Positions 52,834 to 62,110 of a stretch of DNA of 64,000 bases are shown piece after piece (position 1 is the first letter of the stretch; each line of letters opens with the position of its first letter). A program made the translations under genes and the position numbers. The notes under the pieces are model-generated. The model searched no databases, was not told the DNA's origin, and saw nothing but the letters and a program-made list of their open reading frames with translations. Source of the DNA: Phenylobacterium sp. (lineage in GTDB: Bacteria; Pseudomonadota; Alphaproteobacteria; Caulobacterales; Caulobacteraceae); contig NZ_SCVD01000001.1 of the NCBI RefSeq assembly GCF_004297125.1, positions 186,001-250,000 of the forward strand. Direction: 5' to 3'.

Positions 52834-55032
52834 TCAGCCTGCCTTGCGCATTTCGCCGCGGGAAACGGCGACGATCGTGTCGATGTCGAGGATGAGAGCC
52901 ACGCGACCGTCGCCGAGGATGGTCGCGGCGGCGACGCCGGGGACTTGCCGGTAGTTGGCTTCGAGCGACTTGATGACCACCTGGCGCTGGCCCTGGATGG
53001 CGTCGCACAGCAGCGCGGCGCGCGCCCCGCCTTCGCCTTCGATCAGCAGGGCGACGCCCTGGGTCGCAGGCAGCGGCTCGCGGCGGTAGCCCAGCGCCAT
53101 GCCCACGTCGATCAGCGGCACGAAGCCGCCGCGGATCGAGATCACCCGGGCGTGGCCGCCCAGGCTGTGGACGTCGCTGGCCTTGGGCTGCAGCGTCTCG
53201 ACGATCGCGGTGATCGGGGCGACCAGGGTCTGGCCCTGGACCGACACCACCATGCCGTCGAGCACCGCCAGGGTCAGCGGCAGGCTCATGGTGAAGATCG
53301 AGCCCTTGCCGGGGCGCGAGGTGATGGTGATGCGGCCGCCCAGCGCCTGGATGGAGCGGCGGACCACGTCCATGCCGACGCCGCGACCGGAGATGTCGCT
53401 GACCTCGCTGGCGGTGGAGAAGCCGGGCATGAAGATCAGGTTGTCGATCTCCTCGTCCGAGAGCGTGGCCTCGGCCGAGATCAGGCCCTTCTCGATGGCG
53501 ATCGACTTCACCCGCTCGCGGTTGATGCCGCCGCCGTCGTCGGCGACCTCGATGACGATCCGGCCGGAGCGGTGGGCCGCCGACAGGCGCACGACGCCCT
53601 CGGCCGGCTTGCCCGCCGCGGCGCGCTTCTCGGGGCTTTCCAGCCCGTGGTCGATCGCATTGCGGATCATGTGGGTCAGCGGGTCGGCCAGGCGCTCGAT
53701 GACGGTCTTGTCGACCTCGGTGCCTTCGCCTTCGGTGACCAGGCGCACGGGCTTGCCGGTCATGGCGGCGACTTCGCGCACCAGGCGCGGCATCCGCTGG
53801 AAGACCGACTTCACGGGCTGGGCCCGGATCGCCATGACGCTGTCCTGGATCTCGCGGGTCAGCTGCTCAAGCTCGTCCAGGCCCATGGCGACGGCGGAAG
53901 CGCGGGCCAGGCCGGCTTCCATCACGCGCTGGGCCAGCACGGCCTGGTTGATGACCAACTCGCCGACCAGGTCGATCAGGCGGTCGACGCGGTCCAGGTC
54001 CACGCGGATCGTGGCGCCCGCCGCGGCCTCGGCCTTGCGCGCGCCGCCGCCGGCCTGGCCATCGGGCGAGGGCTCGTTGGCCGCGGCCGGAGGGGCGAGG
54101 GGGGCGGGGGCGGCAGCGACGACCGGGGCTGCGACGACAGGCGGTTCGGGGATCGGCTCGAAGGCGGCGGCGATCGGCGCTTCGGGCTCCGGCGCGGCCT
54201 CGGCCGGGGCGTCGCCCTGGACGCGGGCCAGGAGCGCCGACAGGTCGAACGCGGCTTCGGCGCCGTCGTCGCCCTCGGCCTCGCCGCCGATGGCCTGGAT
54301 GTTCAGCTCACAGTCGCCGTCCACCCATTCGAAGACCTCACGGATGGCGGCCTCGTCGGCGTCGCCGGTGACGGTGATGGTCCAGGCGAGGTAGGCCGCT
54401 TCCGGATCCATCTCGTGGAGGGGCGGCACGTCATGGGCGTCCAGCTCCACCTCGACGGCGCCCAGGCGGCCAAGCTCGCGCAGCAGCAGCGCGGCCTCGT
54501 TGGCCTTGGCGTAGAGGTCGGCGCGAGGCTTGAAGGTCACCACGAAGCCGGTCGGGCCGGCGGGCGCCTCGGGCGCATCCATGGCGGCGGCCATCGGCTG
54601 GAACTCGAAATCGCCCCAGTCTTCCTCCGTCTCGTCGGCTTCCCCCGCCGCGCCGCTCATCGCCTTCAGCTCTTCGGCCAGGGTGGCGGCGTGGGGGTGC
54701 TGGCCGTCCTCGTCGACGCGCGCCGCGCGCACCAGGTCGGCAAGCACGTCGGCCGCCCGCAGCATGGTCTTGAGCACGTCGCTGGACGGAGCCAGACGCC
54801 CGGAGCGCATCTCGTCCAGCGCCGTCTCGAAGACGTGCGCGAACCGGATCAGCGCCTCCAGGCTGAAAGCCCCGGCGCCGCCCTTGATCGAATGCACCGC
54901 CCGGAAGACGGCGTTGATGGTCTCGGGATCCGTATCTCCGCCTTCCATGGCGAGGAGTCCGGATTCGAGCTCCGCGAGCTGTTCCTCGCACTCTTGGAAG
55001 AACACGTCCCGGATGGCGGCTAGGGCGTCCAC
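52834..55032 (-). CDS. cheA: Chemotaxis histidine kinase CheA
   Basis: The 732-residue kinase has an Hpt domain with phospho-His about residue 47 ([10 protein letters not shown]), a variable P2-like region, the dimerisation helix pair ([23 protein letters not shown]), an ATP-binding domain ([53 protein letters not shown]) and a C-terminal CheW-like domain. It phosphorylates CheY and CheB in response to receptor state. It is the core of this operon. Confidence 0.96.
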   Translation of the reverse strand: MDALAAIRDVFFQECEEQLAELESGLLAMEGGDTDPETINAVFRAVHSIKGGAGAFSLEALIRFAHVFETALDEMRSGRLAPSSDVLKTMLRAADVLADLVRAARVDEDGQHPHAATLAEELKAMSGAAGEADETEEDWGDFEFQPMAAAMDAPEAPAGPTGFVVTFKPRADLYAKANEAALLLRELGRLGAVEVELDAHDVPPLHEMDPEAAYLAWTITVTGDADEAAIREVFEWVDGDCELNIQAIGGEAEGDDGAEAAFDLSALLARVQGDAPAEAAPEPEAPIAAAFEPIPEPPVVAAPVVAAAPAPLAPPAAANEPSPDGQAGGGARKAEAAAGATIRVDLDRVDRLIDLVGELVINQAVLAQRVMEAGLARASAVAMGLDELEQLTREIQDSVMAIRAQPVKSVFQRMPRLVREVAAMTGKPVRLVTEGEGTEVDKTVIERLADPLTHMIRNAIDHGLESPEKRAAAGKPAEGVVRLSAAHRSGRIVIEVADDGGGINRERVKSIAIEKGLISAEATLSDEEIDNLIFMPGFSTASEVSDISGRGVGMDVVRRSIQALGGRITITSRPGKGSIFTMSLPLTLAVLDGMVVSVQGQTLVAPITAIVETLQPKASDVHSLGGHARVISIRGGFVPLIDVGMALGYRREPLPATQGVALLIEGEGGARAALLCDAIQGQRQVVIKSLEANYRQVPGVAAATILGDGRVALILDIDTIVAVSRGEMRKAG

Positions 55033-55073
55033 TGGCGTGGTTTCCTATTCTTGGTTCGAGGGGTTCGGATGGA

Positions 55074-55439
55074 TCAGGCGGCGACGCGGCGGATGGCGTC
55101 CACCAGCTTGACCGGGTTGAACGGCTTCACGATCCAGCCCGTGGCGCCGGCCATGCGCGCCCGGTTCTTCTTCTCGGCGTCGCTCTCGGTGGTCAGCACC
55201 AGGATCGGGATCCCCCGGTAGCGCTGGTCGCCGCGGACCTCTTCGATGAAGCCGAAACCATCCATGCGCGGCATGTTGATGTCGGTGACGATGACCTGCG
55301 GGCTCTCCGCCTGGAGAACCTCCAGCCCGTGGATGCCGTCTTCGGCCTGGACGACGCGGAAGCCGGCGTCGGCGAGAGCCAGACGCAGCATTTCGCGCAT
55401 TGTCCGGGAGTCATCGACGGTGAGGACAGTCATGCTCAT
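55074..55439 (-). CDS. cheYI: Chemotaxis response regulator CheY (first copy)
   Basis: The 121-residue receiver has acidic residues in LTVDDSRTMREM, phospho-Asp about 53 (VIVTDINMPRMDG), Thr in LVLTTESDAEKK and Lys in IVKPFNPVKLVD. An in-frame second ATG (residue 3) is a possible start. It lies in front of cheA, as in Caulobacter. Confidence 0.93.
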   Translation of the reverse strand: MSMTVLTVDDSRTMREMLRLALADAGFRVVQAEDGIHGLEVLQAESPQVIVTDINMPRMDGFGFIEEVRGDQRYRGIPILVLTTESDAEKKNRARMAGATGWIVKPFNPVKLVDAIRRVAA

Positions 55440-55443
55440 GGGT

Positions 55444-55734
55444 TCAGTCCTGAACGAGGGAAAGGGCGGCGGTCGGCGCCAGGTGGGAAGCTCCCATCAG
55501 GGCAAGGCCGTCAGCGAACTCGGGGGAGGGGTCGGTGATCTGGAACGCCGCGCCGTCCGCCGCCCAGGTCGCCTGGGCCGACAGCAGCACCTGGAGACAC
55601 TGGCCACCGATCCGACGCACCTGCGATCCATCGAGGGTGACGGGCTGGCCGCGCCGGGCCAGCAGCGCCTTGTGCAGCGGGCCGGCGGCGGTCATTTCCA
55701 GGCTGTCGCCCAGGATGAGGGTGTGTTCGCTCAT
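55444..55734 (-). CDS. cheX: STAS-domain chemotaxis protein CheX
   Basis: The 96-residue protein has a STAS-like fold (TLILGDSLEMTAAGPLHKALLARRGQPVTLDGSQVRRIGGQCLQVLLSA) with a potential phospho-Ser in DGSQVRRIG. Caulobacter has a small STAS protein named CheX at this place; it is not the CheC-type phosphatase. The ATG at 55734 is two bases past the mcpA stop. Name by synteny. Confidence 0.75.
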   Translation of the reverse strand: MSEHTLILGDSLEMTAAGPLHKALLARRGQPVTLDGSQVRRIGGQCLQVLLSAQATWAADGAAFQITDPSPEFADGLALMGASHLAPTAALSLVQD

Positions 55735-55736
55735 GT

Positions 55737-57656
55737 TCAGAACTCGTCCCATGCGTCTTCTTCGGCCTCGAAGGCCGGCTTCGGAGCGGCGCCCCCGCGG
55801 CCGGTGGTCTTCATGGCCGGAACCGGGGCGCGTTGTTGTTGCGGGGCCGGCGCGGCGCGGCGCGGGGCCGGCGCGGCCTGGACCGCGGTCCCGCCCAGTT
55901 CGAAGCGCGAGATCAGGCGCGAGAGGGCCTCGCTCTCACCGGACAGGGCGTGGCTGGCGGCCGTGGCCTGCTCGACCATGGCCGCGTTCTGCTGCGTGAC
56001 CTGATCCATCTGGTTGATGGCGGTGTTCACCTGCTGCAGGCCGGTGGCCTGTTCCTGGGCCGAGGCGGCGATCTCAGTGACGGCGCCGTTGATCGACGTC
56101 ACCTGGGTCAGGATCCGCTCCAGCACCTTGCCGGTCTCGCCGACCAGGCCGACGCCGCGGTCGACCTGCTGCGAGGACGCCGAGATGAGCGCCTTGATCT
56201 CCTTGGCGGCCTCGGCCGAGCGCTGCGCCAGGGCTCGAACTTCCGAGGCGACGACCGCGAAGCCCTTGCCCGCGTCCCCGGCCCGAGCCGCTTCGACGCC
56301 GGCGTTCAGGGCCAGCAGGTTGGTCTGGAAGGCGATCTCGTCGATCACGCCGATGATATTGCCGATCTGCTGGGCCGAGCTCTCGATCTCGCTCATGGCG
56401 GCGACCGCGTCGCGGACGACCACGCCCGAACGCTCGGCGTCGGCCTTGGCGGAGCCCACGGCCTCGCGGCTCTGGGCGGCGCCTTCGGCGGTCTTGCGCA
56501 CCGTGGCGGTGATCTCGTCCAGGGCGGCGGCGGTTTCCTCCAGGCTGGCGGCCTGCTGCTCCGTGCGGCGCGACAGGTCGTCGGACGCCTGGCTGATCTC
56601 ACCGGCGCCGGACCGCACGGCCGTGGCGTTGGTGGCCACTTCGCGCATGGTGTCCTGCAGCGTGGCGGCCGCGGCGTTGAAGTCGGTCTTCAGCTGTTCG
56701 GCCTTGGGCGCGAAGGCGACGGTGATCCGGTGGGTCAGGTCGCCGGCGGCCAGCTTGCCCAGCGCCTCGCCGAGGGCGCCGATCGCCACGGCGTCCTGCT
56801 CGGCCTCCGCGGCCTTCTCCCGTTCGCGGTCGGCCCGCTCCTGGTCGGTCAGCCGGCGCTGCTCGCCGGCTTCGCCTTCCAGCCGCCTTTTCTCGAGGGC
56901 GGCGTCCTTGAAGTGCTGGACGGCGTCGGCCATGCGGCCCACCTCGTCCTTGCGGCCCTGGGCCGGCACGTCGACGTTGTGGTCGCCCGAGGCCAGCTTG
57001 GCCATGGCGGCGGTCATGGAAGCGACCGGCTTGGCGATGGCGGCGGTGAGCAGGGCCCCCATCACGACGGACAGGGCGATGGCCAGCAGGCTGCCCACGG
57101 CCAGCAGGGTGACGGCGAAGGCCTGGGCGGAACCTTGGGCGGCGGAGCGCTGCTTCGACAGCGCCGCCTCCTGGTCGGTGAAAGTCTTCAGCGCGGCGCG
57201 CGTGGCCTCTAGGCGGCCGGCGGTGCCGAGCTGCATCATGGCCACGGCCTGCTGGGTCGGATCCTGGCCGGCCGCGATCAGCGGGGCTTCCTCGGCCTCG
57301 ACCTTGGCGACGGCCTGCTTGATCGCGTCGATCAGCTTGGCGTCCTCGGAGGCGGTCTTCTCCAGATCGCCGATCGCGACCTTGTACTTCTCTTGGGCGC
57401 TGCTGATCTTCTTCAGGAACTCGGGGTCCCCGCTGGCGACCAGGCCGCGGATGGCGTTCTGGCGTTCAACGCGCGCCATCAGCACCTCGTCGGCGAGCTT
57501 GAGTTGGGCGACGCTCGAGTCATTGTCCGCGACGGCCGACTTGATGCTCATCAGGCTGGCGAACACCGCCGCGCACATGATGGCGACGACGGTCACCACG
57601 ACCGCGAAGCCCACCATGAGCTTCTTGGAGATGTTGAGATTGTTCAGGAGGGTCAT
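55737..57656 (-). CDS. mcpA: Methyl-accepting chemotaxis receptor McpA
   Basis: The 639-residue receptor has a first membrane helix (about 14-34), a small periplasmic region, a second helix (about 185-210), HAMP and the signalling tip [24 protein letters not shown]. The C-terminal five residues AWDEF fit the xWxxF docking site that binds CheR and CheB. It leads the che operon; a long structured leader (57657-58066) precedes it. Confidence 0.95.
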   Translation of the reverse strand: MTLLNNLNISKKLMVGFAVVVTVVAIMCAAVFASLMSIKSAVADNDSSVAQLKLADEVLMARVERQNAIRGLVASGDPEFLKKISSAQEKYKVAIGDLEKTASEDAKLIDAIKQAVAKVEAEEAPLIAAGQDPTQQAVAMMQLGTAGRLEATRAALKTFTDQEAALSKQRSAAQGSAQAFAVTLLAVGSLLAIALSVVMGALLTAAIAKPVASMTAAMAKLASGDHNVDVPAQGRKDEVGRMADAVQHFKDAALEKRRLEGEAGEQRRLTDQERADREREKAAEAEQDAVAIGALGEALGKLAAGDLTHRITVAFAPKAEQLKTDFNAAAATLQDTMREVATNATAVRSGAGEISQASDDLSRRTEQQAASLEETAAALDEITATVRKTAEGAAQSREAVGSAKADAERSGVVVRDAVAAMSEIESSAQQIGNIIGVIDEIAFQTNLLALNAGVEAARAGDAGKGFAVVASEVRALAQRSAEAAKEIKALISASSQQVDRGVGLVGETGKVLERILTQVTSINGAVTEIAASAQEQATGLQQVNTAINQMDQVTQQNAAMVEQATAASHALSGESEALSRLISRFELGGTAVQAAPAPRRAAPAPQQQRAPVPAMKTTGRGGAAPKPAFEAEEDAWDEF

Positions 57657-57694
57657 CGGGGTCTCGGGTGCTGTTCTGGCGGGGCAGGGGCGAA

Positions 57695-57762
57695 TGAGGC
57701 GGCCGGCGGGGCGCCGCGTCCGGAGCCTGGGGAGGCTCGGGAGGCGTCCCGCCGGCCGCTCA
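57695..57762 (-). promoter_or_regulatory. Nested hairpin in the mcpA leader
   Basis: GCGGCCGGCGGG (57699-57710) and CCCGCCGGCCGC (57748-57759) pair over 12 bp, extended by TGAG with one bulged G. An inner stem GAGCCT/AGGCTC (57723-57728 and 57733-57738) with a GGGG loop lies inside. The structure ends about 40 bases before the mcpA ATG. Confidence 0.5.
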
Positions 57763-57955
57763 CGGGGCGGCGGCGTAGCGGTCAGCCCTCACGACGTCCG
57801 GGGGTGCGCGGACGTCCGGCGAGATTGCGGGTGTCGGCAGTAGGGGGACTGAAACGACCGCATGGGATTCTCGCCGTTGCCGTGAGGGCCTGACGACGCC
57901 GATCTGGCCCCGCCGAAACGGACAATCCCAAGTTCGGTTTGATTATTGGTAAACT

Positions 57956-57986
57956 GTGGGAATTCCCACGCAGGAATGGGAATTGA
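57956..57986. promoter_or_regulatory. TGGGAATT palindrome and repeat upstream of mcpA
   Basis: GTGGGAATTCCCAC at 57956-57969 is a perfect 14-bp palindrome. A further direct half-site within AATGGGAATTGA (57975-57986) lies 20 bases from its first half. The same 12-mer occurs at 45221-45232, upstream of the other chemoreceptor gene. The regulator is unknown. Confidence 0.5.
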
Positions 57987-58066
57987 GACGCAGGTAAAAC
58001 CCTGCGGCAAGACGTCGCAATACCTGCCGTATGCTCTGCGGACCCCGGCCGGAAGCCGGTCTTCGC

Positions 58067-58654
58067 CTAGGAGCCGAAGGTGGTTTCGCCGGCGGCCACC
58101 AGCAGAACCCTGGCCGGCAAGCCCGGTGCGATGAGCGCATAGCCGGCGGAGGCGTCGAAGTAGACGCCGTCCCCGGCGCCCATGGGCAGGGGGGCGTACA
58201 AATGGCTGTGGAATTCGACCTGGCCGTCCATGACCAGGACGTAGGCTTCGCCCGCGTGGACGGCCAGCGGGCCGTGGGCCTGGAGGTCACGGGCGGTGAC
58301 GTCGATCACGATGGGCGAGAAACTCTTGGAGAGCAGGTCGGAAGCCGTCCGGCGGCCGGTGTTACCCGCGACCCGGGTCGGGGGACCTTCGCCCGCCCGG
58401 ATCACCGAACGGCGGCCCGATGCGGCCGGGGTGGTTTCGGCCTCGCGGGTGACGAGGCCCTCGAGGTCGACCTCGAGCGCCCGGCAAAGGCGCATCAGTT
58501 TCTCGTAGTTCAGTGCGTTCTGGCCCAGTTCCACGCGTGACAGGGTGGAGATCGGCACCCCGCTCTCCTCGCTCAGCGCCGCCAGACTCCAGCCGCGCGA
58601 AAGCCGGAGCTTGCGGATCGCCGCGCCGGTCCGGTCTGACATGCGGGAGCGCAT
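58067..58654 (-). CDS. XRE-family regulator with C-terminal cupin
   Basis: The 195-residue protein has an N-terminal helix-turn-helix (IRKLRLSRGWSLAALSEESGVPISTLSRVELGQNALNYEKLMRLCRAL) and a C-terminal cupin barrel (HAGEAYVLVMDGQVEFHSHLYAPLPMGAGDGVYFDASAGYAL) that should bind a small ligand. Such regulators usually act on nearby metabolic or transport genes and on themselves. Its promoter carries three GANTC sites. The start codon may also be the ATG five codons inside. Confidence 0.88.
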   Translation of the reverse strand: MRSRMSDRTGAAIRKLRLSRGWSLAALSEESGVPISTLSRVELGQNALNYEKLMRLCRALEVDLEGLVTREAETTPAASGRRSVIRAGEGPPTRVAGNTGRRTASDLLSKSFSPIVIDVTARDLQAHGPLAVHAGEAYVLVMDGQVEFHSHLYAPLPMGAGDGVYFDASAGYALIAPGLPARVLLVAAGETTFGS

Positions 58655-59050
58655 GACTCGACATTCCCCTCTTGCGTCTAAGTGAAGAGTCTAGGGTGAT
58701 TCACGACAGGGCGGCACGCCGGCCGTGAGGCCGACGTGCCCAAATTGGGGCGTGCGAGAATTCGCCTGTGAGGCGAGCGAGGCGAGGCGTCCGTCAACGC
58801 CATTGGCGGCGCCCGCCCGGCAGAAATATCGCCAGTTTGCGAGACTTCACAATGCCCAGCGCATCGAAAACGCCCAGTAAGGCCGCGATCCGGCAAGTGT
58901 ACTGACCCATCGGGCGAGCAACTTCGATTCCGCTTTTCAACTCACACAAGAACCCGGTCGCCCCCTTGCATCCGTGTGATAGGGTAAAAGGTGACTTAAG
59001 GCGGTTCTGCGTTCGCCGGACTGTCGTTAATCTCAATCTAGGGGGGGCTG
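58655..59050. other. 396-base divergent region with GANTC sites and hairpin
   Basis: The region between the XRE-cupin and PEP-CTERM genes contains GANTC sites at 58655-58659, 58687-58691, 58698-58702 and 58926-58930. The third lies within the 9-base dyad GTGATTCAC (58696-58704). A hairpin with GGCACG/CGTGCC and inner GGCC/GGCC arms spans 58713-58740. No reading frame is supported. Confidence 0.45.
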
Positions 59051-60145
59051 ATGCGCAGCCTAGCGTATGCGATCGCCTGTGGCGCCCTGTTCGCGGGCAC
59101 GTCCGTTCAGGCCCAGAGCATGGACATCACCGGCGTGAAATCGGGATCGATCACGTCCGCCGATTGGAATGTCAGCGGTCCCAACGGCTATATCGTCGAT
59201 ACCGAGAACGCCCTTGAGGTCGGTTACGGCGGCAGCGCCGAGACCAAGGTCAAGATAACCCCCGGCCACGCCAGCTTCGAAAGCGGGGTTGCGGTCTCCG
59301 GGGCGCTTGCCTCCGCCACCTCGAACTCCGGCCTCGACATCACGATCAACAACAACAGTACAAACCAGATCCTGTCGGTCGAGCAGTTCGGGTCCACCAT
59401 CATCCCGGCGGGCATGGGCTTCTACATGCAGGACCGCACCGGCAACGCCGAGGGCAGCAACATCTACACGGGCTACGGCCAGAACGACTTCGCCACGCTG
59501 CAGGACCTGTGGCCGAGCGTCGGCGAGGGCATATTCGCCTACTCCAGCTTCGACTTCACCGTCGTCAGCAATGATCAGACCCTCTACACGCTGAGCGGCT
59601 ACATGAGCCTCAGCTTCGGTGAGGGCGGCGTCCTGAGCCGGGACTACGGCCTGACCAACGGCTTAGGCCCCGTGCTCGACCCCACCAGCGTCCTGAACGG
59701 TTTCACGTCGGCCTACGACAACGACGTGGCCTACGCCTTTGCGTGGGACTCGACGGACATCGATTTCGACCTGAACGCCCTCATCGGGCCAGGCGGATCG
59801 CAGACGATCTACTATCGCACCACCGTCACCAGCTGGACCACGGCGGACTGCCTTGACGAGGTGACCTGCCTGGTCGCCTATTCGGGCTTCGGCGATCCCA
59901 TCGGGCGCGGCGGCGGCATCAGCTTCGCCAGCTTTGCCGCGAGCGACGTCTCCACGTTCGACGTCGGGCCCAACACGATCACCGGCATCGTGTTCGATCC
60001 GGTGGACGTGGACCGCTTCGAACTGATCGACGCGACCTTCAGCGGCGGCGCGGTGCCCGAGCCCGCCACCTGGATCAGCATGATCCTCGGCTTCGGCATG
60101 TTGGGAGCGGCGTTGCGGCGCCGGCGGGTGCTGTCGTACAGCTAA
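59051..60145 (+). CDS. PEP-CTERM sorting-domain protein
   Basis: The 364-residue protein has a signal peptide (MRSLAYAIACGALFAGTSVQAQ), a large beta-rich, Ser/Thr/Asp-rich body and a C-terminal sorting tail VPEPATWISMILGFGMLGAALRRRR. The middle holds a Cys pair (DCLDEVTCLVAY). It should be exported and processed by an exosortase-type enzyme. The first ATG with GGGGG before it was chosen. The TIR gene starts three bases after its stop, so they may be co-transcribed. Confidence 0.85.
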   Translation: MRSLAYAIACGALFAGTSVQAQSMDITGVKSGSITSADWNVSGPNGYIVDTENALEVGYGGSAETKVKITPGHASFESGVAVSGALASATSNSGLDITINNNSTNQILSVEQFGSTIIPAGMGFYMQDRTGNAEGSNIYTGYGQNDFATLQDLWPSVGEGIFAYSSFDFTVVSNDQTLYTLSGYMSLSFGEGGVLSRDYGLTNGLGPVLDPTSVLNGFTSAYDNDVAYAFAWDSTDIDFDLNALIGPGGSQTIYYRTTVTSWTTADCLDEVTCLVAYSGFGDPIGRGGGISFASFAASDVSTFDVGPNTITGIVFDPVDVDRFELIDATFSGGAVPEPATWISMILGFGMLGAALRRRRVLSYS

Positions 60146-60148
60146 GGT

Positions 60149-62110
60149 ATGACGCCAGATAACGCGGAACCTCACGACCGACAGGACGGAGCCTTCGCGT
60201 ATCGGGCGTTCATCAGCTACAGCCACAGGGACAAGGATATCGCGCAGCGGCTGCACCGCGACGTGGAATCCTATCGGATCCCCTCGAAGCTGGTCGGTCG
60301 GGTCACCGGCGTGGGCAAGGTCCCGCGCCGCCTGCGGCCCATCTTCCGCGACCGCGAAGAACTTCCCGCCTCGGGCGACCTCACCGCGGAGCTGAGCGCG
60401 GCCCTGCGCCAGTCGCAGTTCCTGGTGGTGATCTGCTCGCCGGCGGCAGCCCGGTCGCGGTGGGTCAACGAGGAGATCCTCCAGTTCAAGCGAGTGCATG
60501 GCGACAGCCGGGTGCTGGCGCTGGTGGCCGACGGCGAGCCGCATGCCTCCGACATCCCGGGCATGGACCACCGCGAGTGCTTCCCGGTGGCGCTGCGCTT
60601 CCGCATCGGCGCCGACGGCCAGCTCTCGGACGTGCCCGCCGAACCGATCGCCGCCGACGTCCGCCGCGAGGCGGACGGCCCCAGGCTGGCCACCCAGAAG
60701 CTGATCGCAGGCCTGACGGGCCTGAAACTGGACGAACTGGTCCAGCGCGAGACCCAGCGCCGGATCGCCCAGATGACCGCGATCGCCACCGGGGCGATGG
60801 TGGGCATGGTGGTCACGGGCGGCCTGGCCTTCTACGCCAACTCGCTGCGCATCGAGGCCAACAAGCAGCGGACCATCGCCCAGCACGAAGCCGCGGCCGC
60901 CCGCGCCGCATCCGACTACCTGGTCGGCACCTTCGAGCTGTCGAACCCGGCGACCGAGAACCCGCGCACCATCACCGCCCTCACCATCCTCGGACGCAGC
61001 GCCGACCGGGCGCGGCGCGAACTGGCCGACCAGCCCGCGATCCAGGCGCGGCTGCTGGCCACCCTGGGCAGGGCCTACAACAACCTGGGCCTGCTGGGCG
61101 AGGCGCAGAGCGCCTTCGAATCCGCGATGCCCGACATCAACAAGGCCGGCCCGGACGGCGCCGAGGCGATGCTGGTGCTGGCGACCACCTACGCCAACCA
61201 GGGCTCGCTGGAGAAGGGGCTGGGCGCCGTGCGCCACGCCGAGAGCCTGCTGGGGACCAATCCCCGCGCGAACGCCAGCCTTCGGGCCAAGGTGGCGCTC
61301 ACCGAAGGCCGCATCCTGACGTCGGCCTCCAAGGTGAAGGAAGGGGTCTCGGCCTTCGACCGGGCCCTGGCCTACTACCGCGCCGCCGACGACGCGCCCG
61401 AGGGCGCGCTGGCCACCGTCTTGAACAACCGCGGCCTGCTGCTGTCCGATGACGGCCAGTACGCCGCCGCCGAAGCGTCCCTGTCCGAGGCGCTCGCGCT
61501 TTGCCAGAAGGAGCTGGGCCCGAGCCACCTCTCCACCGGCAAGGCCTGGTTCGCCCTGGCCCAGAATTCGTTCAACGCCGGCGACCTGCCGAAGGCGCGG
61601 GCGCGGATCGCCAATGCCCTGCGCATCGAGCGGGCGGTGCTGGACGCGGACAACCCGATCCTGGGCGACACGCTGTCGATGCAGGGGCAGATCCAACAGG
61701 GCCTGGGCCAGTACGCCGAAGCGGAGCGGTCGCTGCGCGAGGCGGTCGCCATCTACCGCAACGCCTTCGATGGGCCGCACTACCTGATCGGCATCGCCGA
61801 GGTGTACCTGGGGCTGATCGAATCCCAGCGGGGCGCGACCAGCGCGGCGCTGGCCACCCTGGACGACGCCAAGCGCAACTACGACGCCAGCTACGGCAAG
61901 GTCCATCCGAACCACGGGGACCTGCTGGTCAACCGGGCCAAGGTGCTGGCGAAGGCGGGCCGCATGGCCGAAGCGCGCTCGGACTGCGCGGCCGGCATGA
62001 CCATCCTCGTCGATACGCTCGGCCCCGACGCCAGCTTCACCAGGCAGATGGCCGCCGAATGCCGCGCCATCGCCCCGGCCAGGCCGACCCGGGTCGCCGC
62101 GGGGCGCTAA
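60149..62110 (+). CDS. TIR-domain protein with membrane helix and TPR repeats
   Basis: The 653-residue protein has an N-terminal TIR domain (about 15-150: YRAFISYSHRDKDIAQRL, IFRDREELPASGDLT, FLVVICSPAAARSRWVNEEILQF), one membrane helix (about 210-230) and a C-terminal TPR array (about 290-640). The Glu in SRWVNEEI is at the position of the catalytic Glu of TIR NADases, so cleavage of NAD or production of a cyclic nucleotide signal is possible. It follows the PEP-CTERM gene and is convergent, overlapping by four bases, with the cyclase-domain gene. Confidence 0.85.
   Translation: MTPDNAEPHDRQDGAFAYRAFISYSHRDKDIAQRLHRDVESYRIPSKLVGRVTGVGKVPRRLRPIFRDREELPASGDLTAELSAALRQSQFLVVICSPAAARSRWVNEEILQFKRVHGDSRVLALVADGEPHASDIPGMDHRECFPVALRFRIGADGQLSDVPAEPIAADVRREADGPRLATQKLIAGLTGLKLDELVQRETQRRIAQMTAIATGAMVGMVVTGGLAFYANSLRIEANKQRTIAQHEAAAARAASDYLVGTFELSNPATENPRTITALTILGRSADRARRELADQPAIQARLLATLGRAYNNLGLLGEAQSAFESAMPDINKAGPDGAEAMLVLATTYANQGSLEKGLGAVRHAESLLGTNPRANASLRAKVALTEGRILTSASKVKEGVSAFDRALAYYRAADDAPEGALATVLNNRGLLLSDDGQYAAAEASLSEALALCQKELGPSHLSTGKAWFALAQNSFNAGDLPKARARIANALRIERAVLDADNPILGDTLSMQGQIQQGLGQYAEAERSLREAVAIYRNAFDGPHYLIGIAEVYLGLIESQRGATSAALATLDDAKRNYDASYGKVHPNHGDLLVNRAKVLAKAGRMAEARSDCAAGMTILVDTLGPDASFTRQMAAECRAIAPARPTRVAAGR

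Larger units (their letters stand above)
57657..58066. other. 410-base leader region of the che operon
   Basis: The stretch between the XRE-cupin stop and the mcpA start contains no supported gene. It holds a long nested hairpin (57695-57762), a direct/inverted repeat of GACGTCCGG (57793-57801 and 57811-57819; arms GACGTCC/GGACGTC), a perfect 14-bp palindrome (57956-57969) and a further TGGGAATT copy (57977-57984). Its length suggests a structured 5' leader or a distant promoter. Confidence 0.5.

Noticed and set aside
59663..61915. Long minus-strand open frame (750 codons) across the PEP-CTERM and TIR genes
   Set aside because: High-GC antisense shadow; the plus-strand frames have TIR, TPR and sorting-domain motifs.
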